Positions 17,060 to 27,085 of a stretch of 64,000 nt of DNA are shown piece after piece. Position 1 is the stretch's first letter. The number at the start of each line of letters is the position of its first letter. The stretch is taken from positions 1,355,902 through 1,419,901 of the forward strand of contig OX638335.1 in the NCBI GenBank assembly GCA_951812785.1, given 5' to 3'. The stretch comes from an uncultured Gammaproteobacteria bacterium (GTDB lineage Bacteria; Pseudomonadota; Gammaproteobacteria; UBA4575). The notes under the pieces are model-generated. The model made no database searches, was not told the origin of the DNA, and saw only the letters and a list, made by a program, of their open reading frames with translations. A program made the translations under genes and the position numbers.

Positions 17060-19519
17060 CTAGACAACAATATTTACTAATCGACCTTTTACGATGATGA
17101 TTTTCTTGACTAGTTGCTGTTTAATATGACCTCGTATCTTCTCACTATTCAATGCAGTTGTCTTAATTAGTTCGTGATCAGCATCTGCCGCCAGGGTAAT
17201 TTTATCTCGCAACTTACCGTTTACTTGAACTATCAATTCAAGACTATCACGCACTAACGCTTGTTCATCATATTTCGGCCAAGGTTGATTTTCAATCTCA
17301 TTTGCATGGCCTAGCGAACCCCATAAATCCGAGCATATATGCGGAACGATAGGTGACAACATCAAAACAATTGCTTCGATGCCTTCACGAATTACCGCAC
17401 AGTCATTTTCGTCTTGTTCTTTTAACGCAGACAAGTCATTTAACAGTTCCATATTAGCCGCAATGGCAGTATTAAATGTATATCGACGGCCAATATCATC
17501 ACTAACTTTTTTAATCGTGTTGTGAATTTTATTACGCAACCCTTTTTGCGCAGCGTTTAGCTCAGCCGCATTAATTGCCGTTGGTACTGAAGCATTCGCT
17601 TGCAAATGCAGATAAATAAAACGCCATAATTTTTTAAGAAAGCGTGCAGAACCATCAACACCGGTGTCAATCCACTCCAAAGAGTTATCAGGCGGTGCTG
17701 CAAACATAGTAAACAAACGTACTGTATCAGCGCCAAATTTTTCAATTAACTGTTCAGGATCAACTGTATTGCCTTTTGACTTAGACATCTTTGTGCCATC
17801 TTTTAGCACCATGCCTTGAGTTAGTAAGTTAGTGAAAGGCTCGTCTGAACTTATTAAACCTTCGTCACGCATTAGTTTGTGGAAGAAACGTGCGTACAAT
17901 AAATGTAATACTGCATGTTCAATACCACCTACATATTGATCGACTGGCAACCAATAATTAGCGCGTTCATCCAACATTTTTTCTTTGTTATCGACACTAC
18001 AGTAACGCGCGTAATACCAACTTGATTCAAAGAACGTGTCGAATGTATCGGTCTCGCGTTTTGCTGGCTTACTACATTTCGGGCAAGCCACATCTACAAA
18101 TTCTGGCATTGCAGCCAATGGCGAACCTGAACCGGTGACTTCTACATTTTCTGGAAGTTTTACCGGCAAATCTGCTTCTGGCACCGCTACTGCACCGCAA
18201 TCATCACAGTAAATCATTGGGATAGGACAACCCCAATAACGCTGACGAGAAATACCCCAATCACGCAAACGGAAATTAACTGATCGCTCACCGCGTTTAT
18301 CTGCTTCGATTTTTTCTGAAATAGCTGTGAATGCCTGCTCTGATGTTAAACCGTTCCATTTACCAGATTCTTGAAGTACACCTTTATCTGTAAACGCATG
18401 TTGACTGACATCACTCTGTTGCGATGATTCAGCCGGGAAAATAACTTGGCGTATAGGCAAATCATACTTGCGTGCAAATTCCCAGTCGCGTTGATCATGG
18501 GCAGGGACACTCATCACCGCACCAGTACCGTATTCTATTAATACAAAGTTAGCGATCCAGATAGGAAGTTTTTCGCCCGTAACAGGATGTAACGCAAACA
18601 GCCCTGTTGCTACGCCTTCTTTCTCTACCGTATTAATTTCCGCTTCAGCTACTTTGCGCTGTTTACATTTCTCTATAAAATTTGCTGCATCTGCATTGTC
18701 TTTTGCTGCGATTGTCGCCAATTCATGCTCTGGCGCAATAGCGACATAACTAACTCCCATTAATGTATCAGGGCGCGTGGTATACACTTGCATAGAAGTC
18801 AAGCCACCCTCTACGTCAAATGAAAACTGTAAACCTTCTGAGCGACCAATCCAGTTTTGCTGCATGACTTGAACTTGTTCAGGCCAACCATCAAGTTGTT
18901 TCACACATTGCAACAATTCATCTGCGTACTGAGTGATTTTCAAGAACCATTGCGATATTTCACGTCGCTCAACCAACTCACCTGAGCGCCAACCACGACC
19001 ATCAATCACTTGCTCATTGGCCAACACAGTTTGATCGACTGGATCCCAATTAACAATGGATTTCTTTTTATACACCAAACCTTTTTCAAACAAGCGAGTA
19101 AACAACCATTGCTCCCACTTATAATACTCTGGCGTACAAGTAGCTAGCTCTCTATCCCAGTCATAGGCAAACCCCAAACGCTGCAATTGGCCACGCATGT
19201 AGTCAATATTTTCATAGGTCCATTTAGCCGGTGGCACTTTATTTTTTAATGCCGCATTCTCTGCGGGCAAACCAAAGGCATCCCAACCCATAGGCTGCAT
19301 GACATGCTTACCCTGCATACGCTGATAACGACTAATCACATCACCAATGGTGTAATTACGCACGTGGCCCATATGAAGACGCCCACTGGGATAGGGGAAC
19401 ATTGAAAGACAGTAGAATTTCTCTCGGCTTTCGTCCTTAACCGCTTTAAATGTGTTGAATTGTTGCCATCGCAACTGAACCTCAGCCTCGATTTCGTGAG
19501 GTCGATAATTTTCTTTCAT
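17060..19519 (-). CDS. leuS: Leucyl-tRNA synthetase
   Basis: This 819-residue class I aminoacyl-tRNA synthetase has HIGH as [15 protein letters not shown] (near residue 47) and KMSKS as [14 protein letters not shown] (near residue 578). The CP1 editing domain contains [19 protein letters not shown] and the D-containing [15 protein letters not shown]. The C-terminal anticodon and LeuS-specific domains follow. It charges tRNA-Leu in the cytoplasm. The gene is first in the minus-strand run leuS-lptE and is preceded by the long 19520-20309 gap, so it probably has its own promoter. Length and motifs are normal. Confidence 0.97.
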   Translation of the reverse strand: MKENYRPHEIEAEVQLRWQQFNTFKAVKDESREKFYCLSMFPYPSGRLHMGHVRNYTIGDVISRYQRMQGKHVMQPMGWDAFGLPAENAALKNKVPPAKWTYENIDYMRGQLQRLGFAYDWDRELATCTPEYYKWEQWLFTRLFEKGLVYKKKSIVNWDPVDQTVLANEQVIDGRGWRSGELVERREISQWFLKITQYADELLQCVKQLDGWPEQVQVMQQNWIGRSEGLQFSFDVEGGLTSMQVYTTRPDTLMGVSYVAIAPEHELATIAAKDNADAANFIEKCKQRKVAEAEINTVEKEGVATGLFALHPVTGEKLPIWIANFVLIEYGTGAVMSVPAHDQRDWEFARKYDLPIRQVIFPAESSQQSDVSQHAFTDKGVLQESGKWNGLTSEQAFTAISEKIEADKRGERSVNFRLRDWGISRQRYWGCPIPMIYCDDCGAVAVPEADLPVKLPENVEVTGSGSPLAAMPEFVDVACPKCSKPAKRETDTFDTFFESSWYYARYCSVDNKEKMLDERANYWLPVDQYVGGIEHAVLHLLYARFFHKLMRDEGLISSDEPFTNLLTQGMVLKDGTKMSKSKGNTVDPEQLIEKFGADTVRLFTMFAAPPDNSLEWIDTGVDGSARFLKKLWRFIYLHLQANASVPTAINAAELNAAQKGLRNKIHNTIKKVSDDIGRRYTFNTAIAANMELLNDLSALKEQDENDCAVIREGIEAIVLMLSPIVPHICSDLWGSLGHANEIENQPWPKYDEQALVRDSLELIVQVNGKLRDKITLAADADHELIKTTALNSEKIRGHIKQQLVKKIIIVKGRLVNIVV

Positions 19520-19574
19520 AGTATTGATTAGTTATTAGACATTTCTTGGGCTATTGCGGCTCAATAGTAGCAAA

Positions 19575-19604
19575 ATTATGCTTAAGACATGAAATTTGAA
19601 TCAA
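19575..19604 (-). promoter_or_regulatory. Candidate leuS operon promoter
   Basis: On the minus strand, TTGATT (19604-19599) and CATAAT (19580-19575) are separated by 18 bp, about 55 bp before the leuS ATG. They are partial consensus matches in an A+T-rich region. Support comes from position, because leuS has no upstream neighbour on this strand for 790 bp. Confidence 0.3.
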
Positions 19605-20266
19605 AGGCATTTCCATTGACTGGTGATGCACATTGAAGTGCAGCTATAAGCATTATGGCAGGTACTGAAATAATTTTTAACGCCTTAAACATGTTCATTT
19701 CCACCATTTAAATATAAATTCTTGGCGCATTCTTGTAAGAATTTACAGATGACAATTGGTTATCGAAACAGGAACCCTAAATTTATTTATTAACCAAGTA
19801 TGCATATACACACTTAAACAATAACTTTTCATCGGGTCAATTTTCGATCGAATACTGATCAACTCTGTTAATTTGAATTTATAACTGCCACTAATATTCA
19901 ATTCGCTATAGCATTCTTTAAATTAATGAATCTATAAACTTAACAAACAACGCACATGTTGAATTTAAGGATATAAAAATTTATTTTTTATATTAAAAAA
20001 CTGACACCGATATTGACATCAAGATGTTCAATAGGCGTTATAAAATTGTTCTCTTGGTAGTCTCAAGACATCAGGAGTACAGTAACGACTGTGGTAAATA
20101 ATTGTTATTAAACAATGTAGGCGCTAAAAGTTTAATAGCAATGATAAGTGTGATCGGTGCGCTCTAAAACGATTCGTCTAGAGTAATATTAGTCCTTCTA
20201 GGCAACTTCAACTACAATAGCACGAACTACTTATCAAATTACCGCAACCAGCTATGAGCCTACACA
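19605..20266. other. Long A+T-rich intergenic stretch with no recognised gene
   Basis: About 660 bp between leuS and the terminator near manC. I see no credible ORF, tRNA or known RNA family. Notable pieces are a TTGACA at about 20012 followed by TTATAAAATT at a too-long spacing, and small hairpins such as ACAGT-AACG-ACTGT near 20075. The stretch ends in a strong plus-strand terminator, which raises the possibility of an unannotated plus-strand small RNA. Confidence 0.5.
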
Positions 20267-20302
20267 GAAAGCCCGTTATCCTTCATACGGGCTTTCTTTT
20301 AT
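20267..20302 (+). terminator. Rho-independent terminator (plus strand, weakly bidirectional)
   Basis: GAAAGCCCG (20267-20275) pairs perfectly with CGGGCTTTC (20288-20296) around a 12-base loop. A T-rich tail TTTTATT follows on the plus strand. On the minus strand the same hairpin follows the manC stop but has a poorer tail (TTTCTGTGT). It could end manC transcription, but its best orientation serves a transcript coming from 19.6-20.2 kb. Confidence 0.75.
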
Positions 20303-20309
20303 TGATTGG

Positions 20310-21746
20310 CTATTTGTCTGAACGCCCGTACCTGTCATCAAAGCGTTCAATATCATCTTCACCTAAATAAGTGCCCGATTGAACTTCGATTAACTCCAAA
20401 GGGATTTTACCTGGATTTTCTAAACGATGAACTGCACCGATTGGAATATAGGTAGATTGATTTTCTGCTAGTAGAAACTCTTTATCATCACATGTGACCA
20501 CTGCAGTACCGTTAACAACAATCCAATGCTCTGCACGGTGATGGTGTTTTTGCAACGACAGCTGCTCACCTGGTTTAACAGTGATTCTTTTTACTTGAAA
20601 GCGTTCTGCATTATCAATCGACTCATAGTCACCCCAAGGTCGATGGACTTTACGATGTATCTCCGACTCATCTCTATTAGCATCCTTAAGTGCGTTAGCA
20701 ATTTGCTTTATGTTTTGCGATTGATTGCGTGGCACGACCATTACTGCATCGGCAGTTTCAACAATAACAGCATCCTGCATGCCTACCGCCGTGACTAAGC
20801 GATTAGAACTATGCACATAACACCCGTGACAGTCTTCTAACAGCACGTCACCGGTAATAGCGTTGTTATTTTCATCTTGTAATGAAGATTCCCATAGCGC
20901 ATGCCAAGAACCGACATCGTTCCAGTCACTGGCTAAAGGCACGACAACAGCATTACTAGTATTTTCCATTACTGCATAATCAATGGATTCACTCTTGCAC
21001 GCGGCGAATGCCTCTTCATCAATACGAATAAAGTTTAAATCTTTTTCTTGTGCGCCATAAGCTGACTTCACACTTGCAGCCATCTCAGGTTCATGCTTTG
21101 CAAGTTCTGCCAACAGTGCTGAAGCTTTAAACATAAACATGCCGCTATTCCAGAAATAATCGCCCAAATCTAGATATTCTTGAGCTTTTGCTAATTCAGG
21201 CTTCTCTACAAATTTTTCAACTTGATTGGCTTGCTCATCCGCTAATGCTGCACCGGCTTTTATATAGCCATAACCAGTTTCTGCTCGCGTTGGTGTAATA
21301 CCAAATGTGATCAACTGATCTTGTTCACTCAAGCTCATTGCTGACTCAATAGCTGCACCAAATTTCTCTTGCTCATCAAGAATATGGTCGGCGGGCAATA
21401 CTAGAATAATTGCATTATCGCTACGTTGTTGTGCACATAAAGCAGCTAGTGCAATGGCAGGTGCGGTATTACGCCCAATGGGTTCTAATACTATGTCGGC
21501 ATTTTCAACACCTTCCTGGCGTAATTGCTCTGCTGCCATAAAACGGTGTTCATCATTACAAACAATAATAGGCTGCTGTATGCCATTCCCTAATGCTTGA
21601 ACTCGAGTTACTGTATCTTGAAATAAGCTACGATTATTTCTTAAAGGAATAAATTGCTTTGGATACAGTTTTCGTGACACAGGCCACAATCGCGTACCTG
21701 ATCCACCTGACAGAATCACTGGTATAACTTGAGAAAATTTAGACAT
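20310..21746 (-). CDS. manC: Mannose-1-phosphate guanylyltransferase / mannose-6-phosphate isomerase
   Basis: This 478-residue protein has an N-terminal nucleotidyltransferase domain with VILSGGSGTRLWPVSR, PKQF, ILVLPADHIL and FVEKP. A C-terminal cupin domain contains HHHRAEHWIVVNGTA and YIPIGAVHRLENPG. This is the bifunctional ManC/AlgA architecture. It makes GDP-mannose from mannose-1-phosphate and may isomerise fructose-6-phosphate; GDP-mannose feeds O-antigen or other glycans. It begins 16 bp after lnt on the same strand, so it appears appended to the miaB-ybeZ-ybeY-corC-lnt run rather than sitting in the polysaccharide island 6 kb away. Motifs are intact. Confidence 0.93.
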   Translation of the reverse strand: MSKFSQVIPVILSGGSGTRLWPVSRKLYPKQFIPLRNNRSLFQDTVTRVQALGNGIQQPIIVCNDEHRFMAAEQLRQEGVENADIVLEPIGRNTAPAIALAALCAQQRSDNAIILVLPADHILDEQEKFGAAIESAMSLSEQDQLITFGITPTRAETGYGYIKAGAALADEQANQVEKFVEKPELAKAQEYLDLGDYFWNSGMFMFKASALLAELAKHEPEMAASVKSAYGAQEKDLNFIRIDEEAFAACKSESIDYAVMENTSNAVVVPLASDWNDVGSWHALWESSLQDENNNAITGDVLLEDCHGCYVHSSNRLVTAVGMQDAVIVETADAVMVVPRNQSQNIKQIANALKDANRDESEIHRKVHRPWGDYESIDNAERFQVKRITVKPGEQLSLQKHHHRAEHWIVVNGTAVVTCDDKEFLLAENQSTYIPIGAVHRLENPGKIPLELIEVQSGTYLGEDDIERFDDRYGRSDK

Positions 21747-21762
21747 AATTTAATCTTAGATA

Positions 21763-23250
21763 TTAATCCTCACCATAATAGACTCTGCGAGATCGGACGG
21801 ATACTAGCAAAACTAGCATCAATAAAATACTAATTATCGCCCAATTGCCCCAGATAATGAACGGCGTGCTACCACGCATCGGCCAAACTTCTGCAGTAAC
21901 AACCTCATCCACAAATTGTCCAGATTGCGCCAGCAACTGGCCTTTAGCATCTATCACGGCAGACACACCGGTATTAGCTGCACGCACCATATAGCGCCCG
22001 GTTTCCAACGACCTTGTGCGAGCAATTTGCAAGTGCTGATGAGGTGCAAGTGAATCGCCAAACCATGCATCATTGGTCACATTCATGAGTAGTTGGGCTT
22101 TGGGTAAAGCACGTTTTATTTCTTCTCCAAATGCGGCTTCATAACAAATGGAAACTCCAACAGGGATGCCTCTCATGTGTAACACCGAAGACCCTTTTCC
22201 TGCACTCAGATCAGACATCGGAATAATCACCAAACTGCGGAAGATATCAAAAATCCAGCGCATAGGAAGATACTCACCGAACGGTACCAAATGCTGCTTA
22301 TTATATACTTGCAGTTCTCTACCCAATGTGACTAAAGAATTGAATTCCCGCTCAGACCCTAGCTCGTAGGTAAATATACCAGACAGTAATTCCGTGTCAT
22401 GTTGTTTTAGTTGTTGTTCAAAGCTTGGGATGAAGTCTTTGTTCGCAACTCTATAAAACGTTGGAATTGCCGTTTCAGGCCAGACTATAATATCACTATC
22501 CCAGTGCTGACTAGTTAAATCCGCATACGCTTGATACACCTCATAACGCCGCGACTTATCCCACTTCATTTCAAACGGAATATTGGCTTGAACAGCGGAT
22601 ACTCTTATCGGACGATCACCAAACTTTGACGTCCATTCGATTGCGCCAACAAAGTAACAGGTAATTATTAATAAGCTTAGACCAATCAGACTTTTCACTA
22701 CTTGTTGATTACTTACATGGACGAGCGCAATAACACTTGCCGCGAAAAATGCCATTAACACACTGCCGGCAAACACACCGAAAATGGGAATCACTCCTGC
22801 CAGAGGAGAATCAACTAAGCTCTGCCCAACTAGCAACCAGGGGAAACCTGTGAATATCCAGCTCCGCAGCCATTCAAACAGCGCCCATAACGCGGCAAAT
22901 ACAAGCACATTGATCCAACTATTGAAAGTTGGAGATATTAATTTGGCATGCGCTTTTAACACCAGCGCTGGAAACAAACTTAATGTCAGTGTTAACGCAA
23001 AAGTTATTGCTACTGCTGCAATAAATGATGCTTCACCAAAATCATACAAACTATTAAATATCCATGACGTCCCAACACCAAACATTCCTAATCCATACAG
23101 ATAACCTGACTTAAATGCGCAGAGAGTATTTTGTTGGTGTAGAGCAAATAGCAGTGATAAAGACACAATTGACATCCACCAAAGATTAAATGGCGAAAAG
23201 GCCAAGACATGAATTGCGCCTGCCAATAATAATAAAATATTGCGGTTCAT
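21763..23250 (-). CDS. lnt: Apolipoprotein N-acyltransferase
   Basis: This 495-residue inner-membrane enzyme has about six N-terminal membrane segments and a periplasmic nitrilase-like domain. The catalytic triad is visible: Glu in VWPETAIPTF, Lys in YNKQHLVPFGEYLP, Cys in VSICYEAAFGE. A final membrane segment lies near residues 465-485. Lnt adds the third acyl chain to the N-terminal Cys of lipoproteins, and would act on LptE here. It lies directly downstream of corC. The start gives MNRNILLLLAGAIHVLAFSP. Confidence 0.95.
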   Translation of the reverse strand: MNRNILLLLAGAIHVLAFSPFNLWWMSIVSLSLLFALHQQNTLCAFKSGYLYGLGMFGVGTSWIFNSLYDFGEASFIAAVAITFALTLTLSLFPALVLKAHAKLISPTFNSWINVLVFAALWALFEWLRSWIFTGFPWLLVGQSLVDSPLAGVIPIFGVFAGSVLMAFFAASVIALVHVSNQQVVKSLIGLSLLIITCYFVGAIEWTSKFGDRPIRVSAVQANIPFEMKWDKSRRYEVYQAYADLTSQHWDSDIIVWPETAIPTFYRVANKDFIPSFEQQLKQHDTELLSGIFTYELGSEREFNSLVTLGRELQVYNKQHLVPFGEYLPMRWIFDIFRSLVIIPMSDLSAGKGSSVLHMRGIPVGVSICYEAAFGEEIKRALPKAQLLMNVTNDAWFGDSLAPHQHLQIARTRSLETGRYMVRAANTGVSAVIDAKGQLLAQSGQFVDEVVTAEVWPMRGSTPFIIWGNWAIISILLMLVLLVSVRSRRVYYGED

Positions 23251-23290
23251 ATGATTACAACGAACATTGTCAAATAATCATCAAGCAGTT

Positions 23291-24127
23291 TTATACGCGA
23301 GTGACTTTAAGCAAATGTAAGCGGCGACTGTCTGCACTGATTACTTCGAATTTAAATCCATCAATCACTACGCTTTCATTTCTTTTAGGCACACATCCAA
23401 AATTATTCGTCACCAATCCACCAATAGTATCGAATTCATTATCTTTAAATGACGACTCAAAAAATTCATTGAACTCTTCTATTGGAGTTAATGCTTTAAC
23501 TAATGCGTATTTATCGTCTTCTGAATATGTGATGTATTTATCTTCTTCTAAATCATGCTCATCGGTGATGTCACCAACAATTTGTTCAAGCACGTCTTCA
23601 ATAGTGACTAATCCAGATACACCGGCATATTCATCAACAATAATCGCCATATGGTTTCTAGTATTGCGAAACTCATTCAACAAGATATTCAGACGCTTAC
23701 TTTCTGGAACGATAAACGCTGAACGCAAAATATCCTTGATATTAAATTCTTCTGTGTTTTGCTCTGATAAAAATCTGAGTAAATCTTTTGCTAATAAAAC
23801 CCCTACCACTTCGTCGCGACTGTCTCCAATCACAGGGAAACGTGAGTGCGCAGATTCAATAATGGTTGGCAGCATTTCTTGCACAGAATTTTCTTCTTCA
23901 ACTACTACCATTTGTGAACGTGGAATCATAATGTCGCGTACTTGCAATTCGGATACCTGAAAAACACCTTCAATCATAGCCAGCGCACTGGTATCAAACA
24001 GGTTACGCTCATGCGCTTCACGCAAAATTGTCACTAGTTCTTCACGGTCTTTTGGTTCGCTCAAGAATACTTGCCCGAGTCGATCTAACCAATTTTTTTC
24101 TGCTGCGGGGTCAGGCGTAGTGCCCAT
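23291..24127 (-). CDS. corC: CorC-like CBS-domain protein (HlyC/CorC family)
   Basis: This 278-residue cytoplasmic protein has paired CBS domains (VRDIMIPRSQMVVVEEENSV near residue 60 and AFIVPESKRLNILL near 125). The C-terminal CorC_HlyC transporter-associated domain contains AIEEFNEF-like PIEEFNEFFES and DTIGGLVTNNFGCVPKRNE. CorC is linked to Mg2+/Co2+ homeostasis; it lacks the membrane DUF21 domain. It is placed between ybeY and lnt as in many proteobacteria. The exact biochemical role of the family is not settled. Confidence 0.9.
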   Translation of the reverse strand: MGTTPDPAAEKNWLDRLGQVFLSEPKDREELVTILREAHERNLFDTSALAMIEGVFQVSELQVRDIMIPRSQMVVVEEENSVQEMLPTIIESAHSRFPVIGDSRDEVVGVLLAKDLLRFLSEQNTEEFNIKDILRSAFIVPESKRLNILLNEFRNTRNHMAIIVDEYAGVSGLVTIEDVLEQIVGDITDEHDLEEDKYITYSEDDKYALVKALTPIEEFNEFFESSFKDNEFDTIGGLVTNNFGCVPKRNESVVIDGFKFEVISADSRRLHLLKVTRV

Positions 24128-24170
24128 AGATTTTTGCTGGTAATTTAAAGGAATTATAAGGTGCGATCAT

Positions 24171-24611
24171 TCAAACGTACGGATTTGACAATCCGAGTTT
24201 ATGCATAATCTCGATTTCTAAACTTTCCATTTGTTCGGCTTCGGCTTCATCAATATGATCATAACCTTGTAGGTGAAGAATACCATGGACAGTCATATGC
24301 GCCCAGTGGCTATCTAGCGATTTCCCTTGATCTGCCGCTTCTTTTGCGACAACTGGCGCGCATATAATAATGTCACCCAAGAACGGCACATCAACCCCTT
24401 CAGGTAGTTCTGCCGGGAAAGAAAGCACATTTGTAGAGCCAGTTCTTTTACGGTATTGGCCATTTAGTTGAGTCATTTCAGCTTCATCAACTATTCTCAG
24501 AGATACCTCTTGCTCAGAATTTACTTCAAGTGCACCCACCCATAGCTGAAATGTGTCTTCATCAGGAATATCAATAGTCGACGCAGCAAACTGCACTTCA
24601 ACTTTAATCAT
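24171..24611 (-). CDS. ybeY: Endoribonuclease YbeY
   Basis: This 146-residue protein carries the metal-binding H3xH5xH motif in HMTVHGILHLQGYDH and the family stretch RKRTGSTNVLSFP. YbeY participates in 16S rRNA 3'-end maturation and 70S ribosome quality control. It overlaps the end of ybeZ by 4 bp, so translation is likely coupled, and it precedes corC, the conserved order. Confidence 0.95.
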   Translation of the reverse strand: MIKVEVQFAASTIDIPDEDTFQLWVGALEVNSEQEVSLRIVDEAEMTQLNGQYRKRTGSTNVLSFPAELPEGVDVPFLGDIIICAPVVAKEAADQGKSLDSHWAHMTVHGILHLQGYDHIDEAEAEQMESLEIEIMHKLGLSNPYV

Positions 24612-25594
24612 TTGGTGTCGAGGTTATCTTGCTCATCAAGATGGTCGTATGCATCTATTATATGCTGCACTAATGGGTGTCTAACCACATCTCTAGAATT
24701 GAAATAATTAAATTTAATCCGTTTCACATCTTTCAATACATGCATTACATGCCTCAAACCTGATTGATTTCGGTTGGGCAAATCAATTTGGGTAACATCT
24801 CCAGTGACCACTGCTTTCGAACCAAATCCAATTCTGGTTAAAAACATCTTCATTTGATCCTTGGTGGTGTTTTGTGCTTCGTCCAGAAGCACAAAGGAAT
24901 CATTTAAAGTACGCCCACGCATATAGGCTAAAGGAGCGACCTCTATGACAGTGCGTTCAATAAGTTTATTGACTCTCTCAAAGCCCATCATTTCATATAA
25001 CGCGTCGTACATAGGCCTTAAGTAAGGATCGATTTTTTGGGTCAAATCGCCTGGCAGAAAACCGAGACGTTCTCCAGCCTCTACCGCTGGACGAACCAGC
25101 ATTAACCGCTGCACTTGTTCTGAATCTAACGCAGCCACGGCACATGCTACGGCTAAATATGTTTTACCAGTTCCCGCAGGGCCAATTCCAAACGTCAGAT
25201 CATGATTAAGTACATCACTAATATAGGCTGCTTGATTTGGGCCACGTGGCTTAATGATGCCACGCCGAGTATGCACACCAATATCAGTTAGCTTTTCACT
25301 ATCTTTGTCAGAAATATCATCAACGCTTGAATCTTGTAAATGCAAATGAATCGTTTCCTTAGATAGATCTTCGGAGCTGGTTGTTGCGTATAAATTTTTT
25401 ATTGCTACGGCAGCTGATTCAGCTGCCGACTTACTCCCCTCAACCGTAAACGCATTACCCCTGTGGTGAATTTCTACAGATAGACGTTGTTCAACTTGAT
25501 TAAGGTGCTCATCAAACGGCCCACACAAATTAGCGAGGCGAGAGTTATCATTGGGCTGAAGGGTGAGATTAACTTTTGCAGGTTGTGCACTCAA
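24608..25594 (-). CDS. ybeZ: PhoH-like ATPase YbeZ
   Basis: This 328-residue PhoH-family ATPase has an N-terminal KH-like part. The P-loop GPAGTGKTYLAVACAVAAL, Walker B DSFVLLDEAQNTT and VTGDVTQIDLP follow. It is an RNA-helicase-like partner of YbeY in rRNA processing (established for the YbeZ-YbeY pair). The 4-bp overlap with ybeY and the 15-bp gap after miaB support one operon. Motifs are intact. Confidence 0.93.
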   Translation of the reverse strand: MSAQPAKVNLTLQPNDNSRLANLCGPFDEHLNQVEQRLSVEIHHRGNAFTVEGSKSAAESAAVAIKNLYATTSSEDLSKETIHLHLQDSSVDDISDKDSEKLTDIGVHTRRGIIKPRGPNQAAYISDVLNHDLTFGIGPAGTGKTYLAVACAVAALDSEQVQRLMLVRPAVEAGERLGFLPGDLTQKIDPYLRPMYDALYEMMGFERVNKLIERTVIEVAPLAYMRGRTLNDSFVLLDEAQNTTKDQMKMFLTRIGFGSKAVVTGDVTQIDLPNRNQSGLRHVMHVLKDVKRIKFNYFNSRDVVRHPLVQHIIDAYDHLDEQDNLDTK

Positions 25595-25609
25595 TATTGA
25601 ATGTTCCTT

Positions 25610-26938
25610 TTAGATTTGTATCAAACGGCCGCGCAACGAATTTGGCATTGCCTCAGTAATTTCCACATCGACCAACTGACCAATCAACTCTTTTGAACCT
25701 TCGACATTAACAACTCGATTGTTCTCCGTGCGGCCGGCAATTTCCAGGTCACTTTTCTTAGACACTGAATTCAGCAAAATAGTTTGTCTAGTGCCTATCA
25801 TTTCCATGGAGATACTATTAGCCGTCTCCAGAATACGTGCCTGTAATTTTTTCAGACGATCTTTTTTCTCTTGCATTGGTGTTAAATCCTCTAATGACGC
25901 TGCCGGTGTTCCCGGACGTGCACTGAAGATAAAACTAAACGAGTAATCGAAGCCAACGTCCTCAATCAACTTCATGGTTTGTTCAAACTCCTGGTCTGTC
26001 TCACCCGGGAAACCAATAATAAAGTCTGACGACATACTAATATCAGGCCGATGTTGCCTTAATTTGCGTATTTTTGACTTATATTCTATGGTTGTGTAAC
26101 CACGTTTCATTGCGGCCAAAATTCGATCCGAACCACTTTGAACTGGCAAATGTAAATGATTCACCAACTTAGGTATTTCCGCATAAGCTTCAATTAACGA
26201 ATCACTAAATTCCAAAGGATGTGAAGTGGTATAGCGGATACGCTCAATGCCTTCTATTGTCGCCACATAATGTAATAACAATGTGAAGTTACAGATCTGG
26301 CCATCGTCCATTTTGCCGTAGTAACCATTGACGTTCTGACCTAGCAAGGTGATCTCTTTAATGCCCTTATCCGCTAGCTGCATAATCTCTACCAACACGT
26401 CATTAAGCGGCCGACTAATCTCCTCACCGCGAGTGTACGGCACTACGCAGTATGAGCAGTATTTACTGCAACCTTCCATAATCGACACGAAAGCACAGGG
26501 CCCATCCACTTTAGGTGGAGGTAAATTATCGAACTTCTCTATGGCAGGAAATGAGATATCAACCACCGATTTACCCTGATCACGCGCTTGGTCGATAAGA
26601 TCCGGTAGACGGTGCAAGGTTTGCGGGCCAAACACTACGTCCACTTGGGGCGCACGTTTTTTAAGCGCTTCCCCTTCCTGGCTAGCAACACACCCACCTA
26701 CACCTATCACTAGATTAGGATTTTTAAGTTTTAGCTTATTCCACTGGCCTAATTGAGAAAACACCTTCTCTTGGGCTTTTTCGCGGATTGAGCAGGTATT
26801 AAGCAATAACACATCTGCCTCTTCCGGGTTTTGTGTCACCTCCATTTCTTTTGCTGCTGCCAAGACATCCGCCATTTTGTCTGAGTCATACTCATTCATC
26901 TGGCAGCCTTGCGTTTTGATGTATACTTTCTGTGACAT
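25610..26938 (-). CDS. miaB: tRNA-2-methylthio-N6-dimethylallyladenosine synthase MiaB
   Basis: This radical-SAM methylthiotransferase has the N-terminal cluster motif in [17 protein letters not shown], further Cys at NTCSIRE and GGCVA, and the radical-SAM triad [19 protein letters not shown]-terminal TRAM domain follows. It converts i6A37 to ms2i6A37 in tRNAs reading UNN codons. I chose ATG 26938 ([13 protein letters not shown], 442 residues), as in the family; an in-frame GTG at 26980 would add 14 unconserved residues. It is first in the miaB-ybeZ-ybeY-corC-lnt-manC run and divergent from the ABC exporter gene. Confidence 0.95.
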   Translation of the reverse strand: MSQKVYIKTQGCQMNEYDSDKMADVLAAAKEMEVTQNPEEADVLLLNTCSIREKAQEKVFSQLGQWNKLKLKNPNLVIGVGGCVASQEGEALKKRAPQVDVVFGPQTLHRLPDLIDQARDQGKSVVDISFPAIEKFDNLPPPKVDGPCAFVSIMEGCSKYCSYCVVPYTRGEEISRPLNDVLVEIMQLADKGIKEITLLGQNVNGYYGKMDDGQICNFTLLLHYVATIEGIERIRYTTSHPLEFSDSLIEAYAEIPKLVNHLHLPVQSGSDRILAAMKRGYTTIEYKSKIRKLRQHRPDISMSSDFIIGFPGETDQEFEQTMKLIEDVGFDYSFSFIFSARPGTPAASLEDLTPMQEKKDRLKKLQARILETANSISMEMIGTRQTILLNSVSKKSDLEIAGRTENNRVVNVEGSKELIGQLVDVEITEAMPNSLRGRLIQI

Positions 26939-27085
26939 AGTGCTATTGTATCGCGGATTCAGGAACAAAGGCATATCCACCTAATGGGATAATCGTAGTC
27001 TTGTATAGTAACTCTTTCAGCACATTTATTATTTAAGTGTGCCCATTTAACGAATCTCCAACTTCAGCCAAATAACCAATATAAA

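Noticed and set aside
19981-20060. Sigma-70 promoter TTGACA...TATAAA in the leuS-manC gap
   Set aside because: The spacing between boxes is about 20 bp, too long for a standard promoter. Kept only as context for the possible small RNA.
20040-20110. JUMPstart/ops-like sequence (CTTGGTAGTCT followed by CAGGAGTACAGTAACG)
   Set aside because: The match to the ops core is weak. It points towards the 3' end of manC on the opposite strand rather than into the polysaccharide genes, so RfaH-type control is not supported.
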